Origin: Streptococcus sp. 'caviae'
GTDB taxonomy: Bacteria; Bacillota; Bacilli; Lactobacillales; Streptococcaceae
Reading direction: 5' to 3'
Length of the DNA: 64,000 bases
NCBI RefSeq assembly: GCF_001937065.1
Contig: NZ_MOWR01000004.1
Coordinates: 124,001-188,000 of the forward strand
The position numbers were made by a program, and so were the translations under genes. Of this stretch, positions 36,233 to 45,028 are shown piece after piece (the stretch's first letter is position 1; each line of letters starts with the position of its first letter). The notes under the pieces are model-generated. The model was given only the letters and a program-made list of their open reading frames with translations, had not been told where the DNA came from and did no database searches.

Positions 36233-37327
36233 ATGATGAAGATTTTTGCGAGTCCATCCCGTTATATTCAGGGACAGAATGCCTTGTTTGAAAATGCAAA
36301 AGCAATTCTCAAGCTCGGCTCCAGTCCTATTTTACTGGCAGATGATGTCGTTTATGACATTGTCGGACGAGATTTTCAAACCCATCTTGAACAAGAAGGG
36401 TTTCTGGTGACCCACGTTTCCTTCAATGGAGAAGCCTCAGTAAATGAAATAGACCGTGTTGCTGCCATTGCTGAAGCCAATCAAAGTGATTTGATTATAG
36501 GCCTTGGCGGCGGAAAAACCATTGACAGTGCTAAGGCCGCAGCCGACCTGCTGGAAGTGCCGGTAGTTATTGCTCCGACTGTTGCATCAACAGACGCGCC
36601 AGTATCAGCCTTATCGGTTATTTATACAGACGAAGGAGCTTTTGAAAAATACATTTTTTACTCAAAAAATCCTGACCTTGTCTTGGTGGATACCAGAGTT
36701 ATCAGTCAGTCGCCCGTCCGACTGCTGGCCTCAGGAATTGCAGACGGTCTTGCAACCTGGGTAGAAGCACGGGCAGTGATGCAAAAGAACGGACAGACCA
36801 TGGCCGGTGCCCGTCAAACTTTGGCTGGAATTGCGATTGCAAAAGCCTGTGAAGAGACCCTGTTTGCTGATGGTCTTAAGGCATTGGCAAGCTGTGAAAT
36901 TAAAGCTGTGACTAGGGCTTTGGAAAATGTCGTTGAGGCTAATACGCTGCTTAGCGGTCTGGGCTTTGAAAGCGGCGGTCTGGCTGCAGCGCACGCTATT
37001 CACAACGGCTTTACAGCACTGGAAGGGGATATTCATCACCTGACCCATGGGGAAAAAGTTGCTTATGGAACGCTGACGCAGCTTTTCCTTGAAGATCGGC
37101 CGCTTGAGGAAATTGATCGCTATATTCGCTTTTACCGCCAAATTAATATGCCAACCAGCCTAGAAGAACTTCATTTGGGCAATGCCGGCTACGAAGACCT
37201 ATTAAAAGTCGGCAGGCAGGCAACGATTGCCGGTGAAACCATTCATCAAATGCCGTTTGACATCAAGGCCGAAGATGTGGCAGATGCTCTGCTGGCAGTC
37301 GATCAATACGCTAAAACTCTGATTTAG
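36233..37327 (+). CDS. gldA: Glycerol dehydrogenase (iron/zinc family)
   Basis: 364 residues. NAD-binding GLGGGKTIDSAKAAAD near 88-103; zinc ligands visible as Asp in ADGLATWVEA, His in AAHAIHNGF and His in LTHGEKVAYG. Oxidises glycerol to dihydroxyacetone with NAD. AGAGG precedes a run of ATG codons; 36233 chosen, 36236 is possible. Last gene of the operon before a strong terminator. The family accepts other vicinal diols, so the in vivo substrate may follow from the glycyl-radical enzyme. Confidence 0.92.
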   Translation: MMKIFASPSRYIQGQNALFENAKAILKLGSSPILLADDVVYDIVGRDFQTHLEQEGFLVTHVSFNGEASVNEIDRVAAIAEANQSDLIIGLGGGKTIDSAKAAADLLEVPVVIAPTVASTDAPVSALSVIYTDEGAFEKYIFYSKNPDLVLVDTRVISQSPVRLLASGIADGLATWVEARAVMQKNGQTMAGARQTLAGIAIAKACEETLFADGLKALASCEIKAVTRALENVVEANTLLSGLGFESGGLAAAHAIHNGFTALEGDIHHLTHGEKVAYGTLTQLFLEDRPLEEIDRYIRFYRQINMPTSLEELHLGNAGYEDLLKVGRQATIAGETIHQMPFDIKAEDVADALLAVDQYAKTLI

Positions 37328-37351
37328 TCTCGGTGAGATAAAATCATTTCT

Positions 37352-37405
37352 AAAAAAGAAGGGATCATTCCATGATTGAAATTCAGGGAATTCATCCCTT
37401 TTTTC
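37352..37405 (+). terminator. Terminator of the glycyl-radical operon
   Basis: AAGGGATCATTCC and GGGAATTCATCCCTT pair, with A and T runs on the two sides. Confidence 0.85.
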
Positions 37406-37494
37406 TTTTTATCAAAAACTGTTAAAAGTCTTTTTAGCCAGCGGTGAAAAATAATGTCCGGCCGTTTTTTCTTTATCTCTAATAGGAGTAATTA

Positions 37495-37511
37495 TGCTAT
37501 AATATTTTTTA
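37495..37511 (+). promoter_or_regulatory. Extended -10 promoter abutting the tex start codon
   Basis: TGCTATAAT ends at 37503; seven nucleotides later is the ATG at 37511. No -35 and no ribosome site in range (AGGAG at 37484 lies 22 nt before the ATG and upstream of the -10). Confidence 0.65.
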
Positions 37512-39637
37512 TGGAAATTATTGATAAAATTACTCAGGATTTAAATCTGAAAGAAAGTCAGATTAAGAAAGTTTTAGAATTAACAGCAGAAGGAAATACT
37601 ATTCCCTTTATAGCCCGTTACCGTAAGGAAATGACTGGGAACCTTGATGAAGTTGACATCAAGGCTATCATTGATCTGAATAAAAGCCTGACAGCCTTAG
37701 CAGAGCGTAAGACAAGTGTTCTAGCTAAGATTGAGAGTCAGGGCAAACTGACGCCGGAGCTGCAAAAGGCTATCGAAACAGCAGATAAGCTGGCAGATGT
37801 AGAAGAACTTTACCTGCCTTATAAAGAAAAACGGCGAACCAAAGCAACCATTGCGCGTGAAAATGGTCTTTTTGCCTTGGCGCGCCTCATTTTGCAAAAT
37901 GTACCAGATTTGAGAAAACAGGCTGAAAGCTTTGTTACTGAAGCATTCCCGACAGCTGAAGAAGCCCTTGGCGGTGCCATGGATATCTTGATTGAGGCGT
38001 TGGCTGATGATACGAAGCTGCGTTCGTGGACCTATAATGAAATTTGGGCCAACAGCCTCATTTTATCAGAAGTCAAAGACGCAGAATCAGATGAGAAGAA
38101 GGTCTTCCAAATCTATTATGACTTTTCTGAACGTGTTTCCAAAATTCAGGGCTACCGTGTTTTAGCACTCAATCGGGGCGAAAAGCTCGGTGTTTTAAAG
38201 GTGCATTTTGAGCACAATCTTGATAAGATGGTTCGTTTTTTTGAAACTCGTTTCAGAGACAAAAATGATTATATCAAGCAGGTTGTACAGGCAGCGCTCA
38301 AAAAGAAAATCCTGCCGGCCATGGAGCGTCGGATTCGGGCAGAACTGACTGACAAGGCAGAAGACGGGGCTATTCAGCTCTTTTCTGATAATCTTAGAAA
38401 TCTGCTGTTGATTCCGCCTTTAAAAGGGAAGATGGTTCTGGGCTTTGATCCCGCTTTTCGGACGGGAGCCAAGCTGGCCGTTGTTGATCAGACAGGAAAA
38501 CTGATAACGACACAAGTTATCTATCCTGTTCCTCCGGCCAGCCGGGCTAAGATTGAACAGGCAAAAGCTGATCTGGCTAACCTGATTGCAGACTATGCTA
38601 TTGAGGTTATTGCTATCGGCAACGGAACTGCCAGCCGGGAAAGTGAAGCCTTTGTGGCAGAAGTGCTCAAGGATTTCCCCGGAGTTTCTTATGTTATTGT
38701 CAATGAAAGCGGAGCGTCGGTCTATTCTGCTTCTGAATTAGCCCGGCACGAATTTCCGGAGCTGACTGTTGAAAAACGTTCGGCTATTTCAATTGCCAGA
38801 CGCCTGCAGGATCCTTTGGCAGAATTGGTAAAAATTGATCCTAAATCTATCGGAGTCGGTCAGTACCAGCACGATGTCAGCCAGAAGAAATTAGCAGAAA
38901 ATCTTGATTTTGTGGTGGAAACAGTGGTCAATCAGGTCGGCGTCAATGTCAATACGGCCAGTCCGGCTCTGCTATCACATGTTTCCGGCCTCAATAAGAC
39001 CATTTCCGAAAATATTGTCAAATACCGGGAAGAAAACGGGCGCCTGACCTCCCGCAAAGACATTCAAAAAGTGCCCCGCTTAGGAGCCAAAGCTTTTGAG
39101 CAGGCGGCAGGATTTTTGCGGATTCCTAATGCTGACAATATTTTGGATAACACGGGTGTTCATCCGGAATCCTACGGCGCTGTGGAAAAACTTTTTTCCT
39201 TACTCGAGATTACAGAATTGGATGACTCCGCTCAGGCGAAACTTCAGTCTGTAGATATTGAACAAAGAGCTGCAGAGATTGGTCTGGGACAAGAAACCTT
39301 AAAGGATATTATTACCGATTTGCTCAAACCCGGCCGTGATTTGCGCGATGATTTTGCTGCCCCTCAGCTGCGGCAGGATGTGCTGGAATTAGCTGATTTG
39401 GAAATCGGGCAGCAGCTGGAAGGGACCGTTCGTAATGTTGTTGATTTCGGAGCCTTTGTTGACATCGGTCTTCACGAAGACGGTCTGATTCATATTTCGC
39501 AGATGAGCAGTCAGTTCGTTAAACATCCCAGTCAGGTCGTAGCAGTTGGTGATGTGGTCAGAGTTTGGGTTTCAAAAATTGATCAGGAACGTGAGAAAGT
39601 TAACCTTTCTCTGGTGGCTTTAAATGAACTTAACTGA
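37511..39637 (+). CDS. tex: Tex-family RNA-binding transcription accessory protein
   Basis: 708 residues. Tex N-terminal helical domain, YqgF-like RNase H fold near 320-450 ([16 protein letters not shown]), helix-hairpin-helix region near 475-540 ([17 protein letters not shown]) and C-terminal S1 domain 635-705 ([20 protein letters not shown]). Binds nucleic acids and influences transcription or RNA turnover. The frame extends up to 37454, but the -10 box at 37498-37503 lies between, so 37511 is the start. It overlaps the SprT-like gene by 14 nt. Confidence 0.93.
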   Translation: MEIIDKITQDLNLKESQIKKVLELTAEGNTIPFIARYRKEMTGNLDEVDIKAIIDLNKSLTALAERKTSVLAKIESQGKLTPELQKAIETADKLADVEELYLPYKEKRRTKATIARENGLFALARLILQNVPDLRKQAESFVTEAFPTAEEALGGAMDILIEALADDTKLRSWTYNEIWANSLILSEVKDAESDEKKVFQIYYDFSERVSKIQGYRVLALNRGEKLGVLKVHFEHNLDKMVRFFETRFRDKNDYIKQVVQAALKKKILPAMERRIRAELTDKAEDGAIQLFSDNLRNLLLIPPLKGKMVLGFDPAFRTGAKLAVVDQTGKLITTQVIYPVPPASRAKIEQAKADLANLIADYAIEVIAIGNGTASRESEAFVAEVLKDFPGVSYVIVNESGASVYSASELARHEFPELTVEKRSAISIARRLQDPLAELVKIDPKSIGVGQYQHDVSQKKLAENLDFVVETVVNQVGVNVNTASPALLSHVSGLNKTISENIVKYREENGRLTSRKDIQKVPRLGAKAFEQAAGFLRIPNADNILDNTGVHPESYGAVEKLFSLLEITELDDSAQAKLQSVDIEQRAAEIGLGQETLKDIITDLLKPGRDLRDDFAAPQLRQDVLELADLEIGQQLEGTVRNVVDFGAFVDIGLHEDGLIHISQMSSQFVKHPSQVVAVGDVVRVWVSKIDQEREKVNLSLVALNELN

Positions 39638-40067
39638 ATACGTTAAAGATGTTTCCCGTCAGGATTTCGGGATGGAATTTAAGCATAAGGCGCTTTGGAA
39701 TTCTCGTCTGCAAACGACCGGCGGACGTTTTTTCCCACAGGATGGGCACCTGGATTTCAATCCGAAATTTTATAAAAGGGATGACTTAGAGACTTTTAGA
39801 AAAATTGTCCGCCATGAGCTCTGCCATTATCATCTTTATTATGCGGGCAAGGGCTATAGGCATCGAGACAAAGATTTCAAGGAATTATTGCTCAAGGTTA
39901 ACGGCAGCCGCTATGCGCCGAGCCTGAGAAGCAAAACGTTTTACTATTCTTACCAATGCCAGAACTGCGGTCAAGTGTATCAGAGAAAAAGGCGCATTAA
40001 TACGGAAAAATTTGCCTGCGGCAGCTGCCGTGGCAGATTAAGTCCGCAAAATCAGTCGCAAGGCTGA
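39624..40067 (+). CDS. SprT-like zinc metallopeptidase-fold protein
   Basis: 147 residues. Zincin motif [10 protein letters not shown] near residue 66, plus a C-terminal zinc ribbon CQNC...CGSC (112-135). This is the SprT-like (YdcK/UPF0357-type) family; proteins of this fold in eukaryotes (Spartan) cut DNA-protein crosslinks, but the bacterial role is unproven. Starts inside the tex end, so it is translationally coupled to tex, a conserved arrangement. Confidence 0.9.
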   Translation: MNLTEYVKDVSRQDFGMEFKHKALWNSRLQTTGGRFFPQDGHLDFNPKFYKRDDLETFRKIVRHELCHYHLYYAGKGYRHRDKDFKELLLKVNGSRYAPSLRSKTFYYSYQCQNCGQVYQRKRRINTEKFACGSCRGRLSPQNQSQG

Positions 40068-40151
40068 TGCCAAACTTTTCTAAAATGTTATACTGGTACT
40101 GTCAATGAAGTTTATGACAGATTTTTAAAAGGAACGAGAAGGAAAGTTTTA

Positions 40152-40445
40152 ATGACGAAGGCTATCTTTTATAAGCAAAGAAAAAATCGGATGATTTGCG
40201 GCGTAGTGGCAGGCTTAGCCGATAAGTACGGCTGGGACTTGCCAATTGCCAGAGTTTTGACAGCTCTTTTTGTTTATTTTTCAGGCGGCTTTGGTATTAT
40301 TCTCTATATTATTTTGGCAATCTGTCTGCCCTATAAGGAAGATTTGGGGAAGAACGGACAATCAGGCAGCTATCATCAAGGACCGCGCAAACGCAAGGAT
40401 GCTGAAGTCATTGATGACAAAGATAAAGAGAAATGGTTTTGGTGA
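40152..40445 (+). CDS. PspC-domain membrane protein
   Basis: 97 residues. The PspC domain RKNRMICGVVAGLADKYGWD at 9-28 is followed by one or two hydrophobic segments (about 32-65) and a charged tail ending in WFW. Relative of phage-shock envelope-stress regulators; Gram-positive members often work with LiaFSR-type systems, but no such genes lie here. AACGAGAAGGAAAG precedes the ATG; own -10 (TATACT) near 40089. Confidence 0.88.
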   Translation: MTKAIFYKQRKNRMICGVVAGLADKYGWDLPIARVLTALFVYFSGGFGIILYIILAICLPYKEDLGKNGQSGSYHQGPRKRKDAEVIDDKDKEKWFW

Positions 40446-40515
40446 CAGCACAGACGCTCTAAAAAAACAGCATCTGTTTTAGAGATTCTTAGAACAGGAA
40501 AGAATCATGAATTAT

Positions 40516-40550
40516 CTGCCGGTAAAAATACAGCCGGCAGATTTTATTTT
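40516..40550 (+). terminator. Probable terminator after the PspC gene
   Basis: CTGCCGG and CCGGCAG pair around an 11-nt loop, followed by ATTTTATTTTT. Confidence 0.65.
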
Positions 40551-40706
40551 TAAAGGCTGTCCAATCTCAGGAAAACGAGCTGTTTTATAAGCAAGAGAGC
40601 CTTGTCAGTCTCTGGTAATACAGGAGGCTGGCAGAGCTTTTTTCTTTTACAGCGAAAATCCCATTTTATACGTATTTGTGGTATAATAGGGTGCTAAGGA
40701 GGTAGT

Positions 40707-41639
40707 ATGTCAGTTACAGTACAGATGTTGGTTGACAAGGTGAAATTAGATGTTGTGTATGGCACCGATGAGCTCTTGCAAAAGACCATTACAACAGCTG
40801 ATATTTCCCGTCCGGGTCTTGAGATGACCGGTTACTTTGATTATTATGCACCCGAACGTATCCAGTTACTGGGAATGAAAGAGTGGTCTTACTTAACACA
40901 GATGACCTCGCATAACCGCTATTCTGTTTTAAAAGAAATGTTTAAGACAGAGACACCGGCTGTTATTGTAGCCAGATCTCTGACCATTCCGGAGGAAATG
41001 CTGAAGGCAGCCAAAGAAGAGGGCATTGCTGTTTTGCAAAGTCACATTCCTACCAGCCGGCTTTCAGGTGAAATGTCCTGGTATTTGGATTCCTGTCTGG
41101 CTGAGAGAACCAGTGTCCACGGTGTTCTGATGGATATTTATGGCATGGGTGTTCTCATTCAGGGAGACTCAGGGATTGGTAAGAGCGAGACAGGTCTGGA
41201 ACTTGTGAAACGCGGTCACCGTCTGGTTGCCGATGACCGAGTTGATGTCTATGCTAAAGATGAGGAGACCCTTTGGGGTGAACCGGCTGAAATTTTGCGG
41301 CACCTGCTGGAAATCAGAGGTGTTGGTATCATTGATATCATGAGCCTTTACGGAGCCAGCGCTGTCAAGGATTCCTCACAGGTTCAGCTGTCTATTTACC
41401 TTGAAAATTTTGAAAATGGTAAGATTTTTGACCGTCTGGGAAATGGTAATGAGGAAATTGAAATGTCCGGTGTCAAGATTCCCCGTGTGCGCATACCCGT
41501 TAAGACAGGGCGCAATGTTTCAGTTGTGATTGAAGCTGCTGCCATGAATTACCGTGCCAAACAGATGGGCTATGATGCGACGAAGACCTTTGAAGATCGT
41601 CTGACACAGCTAATTGATCAAAATGAGGAGTCCAAATGA
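40707..41639 (+). CDS. hprK: HPr kinase/phosphorylase
   Basis: 310 residues. Walker [10 protein letters not shown] near 153-161 and the HprK signature region [15 protein letters not shown] near 205. Phosphorylates HPr on Ser46 when glycolytic intermediates are abundant, creating the corepressor of CcpA (gene at 12484), and removes the phosphate when they fall. TATAAT at 40682 and AAGGAGG before the ATG. Overlaps lgt by 4 nt (ATGA), the usual streptococcal pairing. Confidence 0.97.
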   Translation: MSVTVQMLVDKVKLDVVYGTDELLQKTITTADISRPGLEMTGYFDYYAPERIQLLGMKEWSYLTQMTSHNRYSVLKEMFKTETPAVIVARSLTIPEEMLKAAKEEGIAVLQSHIPTSRLSGEMSWYLDSCLAERTSVHGVLMDIYGMGVLIQGDSGIGKSETGLELVKRGHRLVADDRVDVYAKDEETLWGEPAEILRHLLEIRGVGIIDIMSLYGASAVKDSSQVQLSIYLENFENGKIFDRLGNGNEEIEMSGVKIPRVRIPVKTGRNVSVVIEAAAMNYRAKQMGYDATKTFEDRLTQLIDQNEESK

Positions 41640-42427
41640 TTAATCCCATTGCCGTTCAGATTGGTCCTATAGCCATTCGCTGGTATGCCATTTGTATTGT
41701 AACAGGGCTTATTTTGGCTGTTTATCTTACAGGGCTTGAAGCACCTCAAAAAAACATCAAAAAAGAGGATGTTTTAGACTTTATTTTAGTCGCTTTTCCT
41801 TTAGCCATTATTGGCGCACGGCTTTACTATGTGATCTTCGATTGGGATTATTATGCTAAAAATCCCGGTGAAATTCTAGCCGTTTGGCACGGCGGTATTG
41901 CCATCTATGGGGGGTTGCTTACAGGAGCTGCTGTACTCTTTGTCTTTTGCTACTACCGGATGATTAAGCCGATTGACTTTCTGGATATTGCAGTACCGGG
42001 AGTAATGCTGGCACAGGCCATTGGCCGCTGGGGAAATTTTATGAATCAGGAAGCTTATGGCAAGGCTGTTGCCCATCTCAATTATCTGCCCGACTGGATC
42101 AAAAATCAGATGTATATTGATGGTCACTACCGCACGCCAACCTTTCTTTATGAATCCCTGTGGAATTTGCTGGGTTTTGCCATTATCATGAGCTTGCGCC
42201 ACAGACCCAAACTGTTAAAAGAAGGAGAAATAACTTTCTTTTACCTGATTTGGTATGGCTGCGGCCGCTTTGTTATTGAGGGAATGCGAACAGACAGCCT
42301 CATGTTTATGAATTTACGGGTATCGCAGTGGCTTTCTGCTCTGCTGGTTGCTGTTGGAATTATCCTTGCTGTCTATCGGCGCCGCCGTCAAACAGTGCCT
42401 TACTATCAGACGGCTCGAAAAAGTTAG
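41636..42427 (+). CDS. lgt: Prolipoprotein diacylglyceryl transferase
   Basis: 263 residues, seven hydrophobic segments. Lgt signature [13 protein letters not shown] near residue 130, conserved Tyr/His region around IAIYGG. Transfers diacylglycerol from phosphatidylglycerol to the lipobox Cys of prolipoproteins at the membrane. Overlaps hprK by 4 nt and is followed by the DUF948 and YtxH genes in one operon. Confidence 0.96.
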   Translation: MINPIAVQIGPIAIRWYAICIVTGLILAVYLTGLEAPQKNIKKEDVLDFILVAFPLAIIGARLYYVIFDWDYYAKNPGEILAVWHGGIAIYGGLLTGAAVLFVFCYYRMIKPIDFLDIAVPGVMLAQAIGRWGNFMNQEAYGKAVAHLNYLPDWIKNQMYIDGHYRTPTFLYESLWNLLGFAIIMSLRHRPKLLKEGEITFFYLIWYGCGRFVIEGMRTDSLMFMNLRVSQWLSALLVAVGIILAVYRRRRQTVPYYQTARKS

Positions 42428-42445
42428 TTAGATTAGGAGAAAATT

Positions 42446-42838
42446 ATGTGGGAAATTGCTTTATTGATTATTGCCGTTGCCTTTGCTGTTTTAACTGTTT
42501 TTATCATTCTTTTGCTCAGAAAAATTTCAGATACTGTTGATGAATCTCGGCAAAGTTTGAAGGTTCTGACGAGCGATGTCAACGTCACACTTTATCAGAC
42601 CAATGAACTGTTAGCTAAAACCAATGTACTGGTAGAAGACGTGAACGGCAAGGTTCAAACTATCGATCCGCTCTTTACAGCCATAGCTGATTTATCAGAA
42701 AGTGTTTCTGATCTTAATCAGCAAGCCCGCTATTTTGGCCAAAAGGCAAGCAATGCTACCTCTAATGTCGGCAAGGCAGGAGCAGCTTATACAGTTGGCA
42801 AAGTAGCTTCTAAATTATTTAGAAAGAAAGGAAAATAG
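42446..42838 (+). CDS. DUF948-family membrane-anchored protein
   Basis: 130 residues: one N-terminal membrane helix (2-27), then a long coiled-coil-like helical region (28-105) and a basic C-terminus ending FRKKGK. DUF948 proteins are general-stress-associated in Gram-positives; function unclear. TTAGGAGA precedes the ATG. It is 2 nt before the YtxH gene and downstream of lgt. Confidence 0.85.
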   Translation: MWEIALLIIAVAFAVLTVFIILLLRKISDTVDESRQSLKVLTSDVNVTLYQTNELLAKTNVLVEDVNGKVQTIDPLFTAIADLSESVSDLNQQARYFGQKASNATSNVGKAGAAYTVGKVASKLFRKKGK

Positions 42839-42840
42839 TT

Positions 42841-43284
42841 ATGGGTAAATTTTTAAATACGGTTATCATCGGTGCTGCATCAGGCGCTGCAGCAGCTTAC
42901 TTTCTCTCTACAGATAAGGGAAAACAATTTAAGCAAAAAGTCAGCGAAACATTGTCAGCCTATAAAGAAAATCCTGAAGAATACCATCATTATGCCGCTC
43001 AAAAAGCCAATGAATATAAGTCAGCAGCAGTCAACACCGTCAAGGACTATAAAGAAAAAATGGCAGCCGGTGAGCTGACCAAAGAGGATGTGGTATCTGC
43101 AGTTAAAGAAAAAGCTTCTCAGGTGGGAGACTTTGCTAATCAAACTTTGTCTGAAGTCAAGGATCGCCTGTCTCAAGCTGCTGAAAAATCAGAAGAAACA
43201 GCTGAAGCTGTGAAAGCCGAAGTTGATGATATTGTGATTGACTACCAAGAGGAAGCAGAAGCTTCAGACGGTATAAAAGATTAA
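42841..43284 (+). CDS. YtxH-domain protein
   Basis: 147 residues. N-terminal Gly/Ala-rich membrane segment (VIIGAASGAAAAYFLSTDKGK, split here at the domain motif STDKGKQ) followed by a long charged amphipathic helix region and an acidic C-terminus. YtxH family members are stress proteins of unknown mechanism and commonly follow DUF948 genes. AAAGGAAAATAG overlaps the previous stop and serves as ribosome site. Confidence 0.85.
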   Translation: MGKFLNTVIIGAASGAAAAYFLSTDKGKQFKQKVSETLSAYKENPEEYHHYAAQKANEYKSAAVNTVKDYKEKMAAGELTKEDVVSAVKEKASQVGDFANQTLSEVKDRLSQAAEKSEETAEAVKAEVDDIVIDYQEEAEASDGIKD

Positions 43285-43394
43285 AAAAGCAGTTTTCTCC
43301 AGCTTTTGAGACTGTCAGTCATAGTGGAGTGTGTGCAGTTCCCAAAAAACTGCTTGTTATCGCTTGACTATAGCCAAAAGCACAAGAAAGAAAG

Positions 43395-43480
43395 TGACTA
43401 GCTCCCTGTCCAATGACAGTTGAATAATACCATTAAGCAGCGGCCTGATTTCCAAATGTTAAAGGAGTCAGGTCTTTTTG
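43395..43480. mobile_element. IS3-type end relic
   Basis: TAGCTCCCTGTCC... with GACAGTTGAATAATA and a following GCAGCGGCCTGATTTC stretch parallels the IS3 relic at 10568 (TAGCTCCCTGTCAAG..., GAAATAATA, GCAATGGCCTTGTTCC). No transposase coding remains. Confidence 0.55.
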
Positions 43481-43564
43481 ATTGCTTTGACTGCGTTTAG
43501 AGTGATACTTTAGGCAAATGAGGAGGAAGTCAGCTCAGTTTATCTTCAGCCTTAATTGCATAAA

Positions 43565-43604
43565 AAAGCACTCCAACGCTTAAGCTTAAGCGTTGGAGTG
43601 CTTT
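43565..43604. terminator. 40-bp perfect palindrome, bidirectional terminator
   Basis: AAAGCACTCCAACGCTTAAG joined directly to its reverse complement, with A run before and T-rich stretch after. Lies between the converging YtxH and DUF3270 genes. The 43285-43636 gap otherwise holds the IS3 relic and a loose stem (AAGCAGTTTT/AAAACTGCTT). Confidence 0.85.
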
Positions 43605-43636
43605 GATTTTACGGGTGAAATCCCGCTTTTTTATTA

Positions 43637-43924
43637 TTAAGATTTAAGGCGTTTCAGCCCGGCTTGCGCTGCTGATGTAATTCCCCAGCTGACCAGCAAG
43701 GACAGCGGGAAAGCAAAGACAGGAGAGAACTTAGCAACCAGAAGAATAAAACAGGTCAGGATTGTCACGACACAGAAAAAAGCCAGTTTAGCGAAAAAAA
43801 TAAGTTCGTCTAGCTTTGTCCTGCTATCATCAAAATCTTGAAATTCTTGATACTTAGGCGTCAGATCTTCTTGATAATCAAGTTCTTCATAATTTTCTGT
43901 CTGCCTGTTCAGATTTGCTGACAT
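43637..43924 (-). CDS. DUF3270-like small membrane protein
   Basis: 95 residues: acidic cytosolic N-terminus (about 1-43), then two hydrophobic segments (44-66 and 68-85) and a basic end. AGAGGAGGAAC precedes the ATG. Streptococcal proteins of this size and pattern next to U32 peptidase genes are annotated DUF3270, from memory. Function unknown. Confidence 0.7.
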   Translation of the reverse strand: MSANLNRQTENYEELDYQEDLTPKYQEFQDFDDSRTKLDELIFFAKLAFFCVVTILTCFILLVAKFSPVFAFPLSLLVSWGITSAAQAGLKRLKS

Positions 43925-44069
43925 GAGTTCCTCCTCTGGATATTCCTTAACATCTTATCACAAATTGTGAAGTTTGTCATCTGTTTTCTGAAAATTTTTT
44001 TGGAATAAGCCAGCTTTCGCTTTGATAGGGCTTTAAATTTTTCAAAAAAGTGGCTTTTTATCTTAAATT

Positions 44070-44086
44070 TGATACAATAATAGGTA
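44070..44086 (+). promoter_or_regulatory. Extended -10 promoter abutting the U32 gene start
   Basis: TGATACAAT ends at 44078, seven nucleotides before the ATG at 44086; no ribosome site. Third plus-strand case of this geometry. Confidence 0.58.
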
Positions 44087-45012
44087 TGGAAAAAATTGTT
44101 ATTACTGCAACTGCAGAATCTGTTGAACAAGTCAAAGAATTGTTGGACGCTGGTGTAGACCGCATCTATGTTGGCGAGGAGGATTATGCTTTGCGTCTGC
44201 CCCATACTTTTAACTATGATGAGCTGAGAGAGATTGCTGCGCTGGTTCATGGAGCTGGAAAAGAGCTGACGGTTGCTGCCAATGCTCTCATGCACCAGGA
44301 GATGATGGATAATATCAAGCCTTTTTTGGAATTGATGATGGAAATTCAGGTGGATTATCTGGCGGTCGGTGATGCCGGTGTTTTTTATGTCAATAAGCGT
44401 GACGGTTATCATTTTAAGCTGATTTATGATACATCTGTTTTTGTCACTTCCAGCCGTCAGGTTAATTTTTGGGGGCAGCATGGAGCTGTGGAAGCTGTTT
44501 TAGCGCGTGAAATCCCTTCAGAAGAGCTCTTTGCCATGTCTGAGAATTTAGAAATTCCAGCTGAAATCTTGGTTTACGGGGCTTCTGTTATCCACCATTC
44601 CAAACGGCCTCTGATTCAAAATTATTACAATTTTACGCATATAGACGATGAAAAATCAAGAGAACGCGGTCTTTTTCTGGCTGAGCCCAGCGATCCGGAA
44701 TCGCATTATTCGATTTACGAAGATAAGCATGGAACGCATATTTTTATCAATAATGATATTGATCTGATGACGAAGCTTTCGGAATTAACCGATCACCATT
44801 ATAATCATTGGAAACTGGATGGTATTTACTGTCCGGGTCACAATTTTGTAGAGATTGCTAAATTATTTGTTAAGGCGCGTACCTTGATAGAAGCAGGAAC
44901 TTTTACGCAGGATCAGGCTTTCCTCTTTGATGAAGAACTCCGAAAACTTCACCCCAAAGGCCGAGGGTTAGACACTGGCTTTTATGACTTTGACCCTAAT
45001 TTAGTTAAATAA
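44086..45012 (+). CDS. U32-family peptidase, shorter partner
   Basis: 308 residues. Peptidase U32 family fold: EQVKELLDAGVDRIYVGEEDYALR near the N-terminus is the TIM-barrel start typical of these proteins. Paired with a longer U32 protein at 45029. In E. coli the paired U32 proteins UbiU/UbiV and the TrhP/RlhA types are Fe-S enzymes for hydroxylation; the short member here lacks the Cys-rich segment of the long one. Start 44086 is the first residue of conserved sequence; the frame upstream contains the -10 box. Confidence 0.85.
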   Translation: MEKIVITATAESVEQVKELLDAGVDRIYVGEEDYALRLPHTFNYDELREIAALVHGAGKELTVAANALMHQEMMDNIKPFLELMMEIQVDYLAVGDAGVFYVNKRDGYHFKLIYDTSVFVTSSRQVNFWGQHGAVEAVLAREIPSEELFAMSENLEIPAEILVYGASVIHHSKRPLIQNYYNFTHIDDEKSRERGLFLAEPSDPESHYSIYEDKHGTHIFINNDIDLMTKLSELTDHHYNHWKLDGIYCPGHNFVEIAKLFVKARTLIEAGTFTQDQAFLFDEELRKLHPKGRGLDTGFYDFDPNLVK

Positions 45013-45028
45013 AGGAAAAGGATGTAAA

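Noticed and set aside
40507-40590. Short ORF after the PspC gene
   Set aside because: The coding would be formed by the terminator stem; weak ribosome site and no recognisable product.
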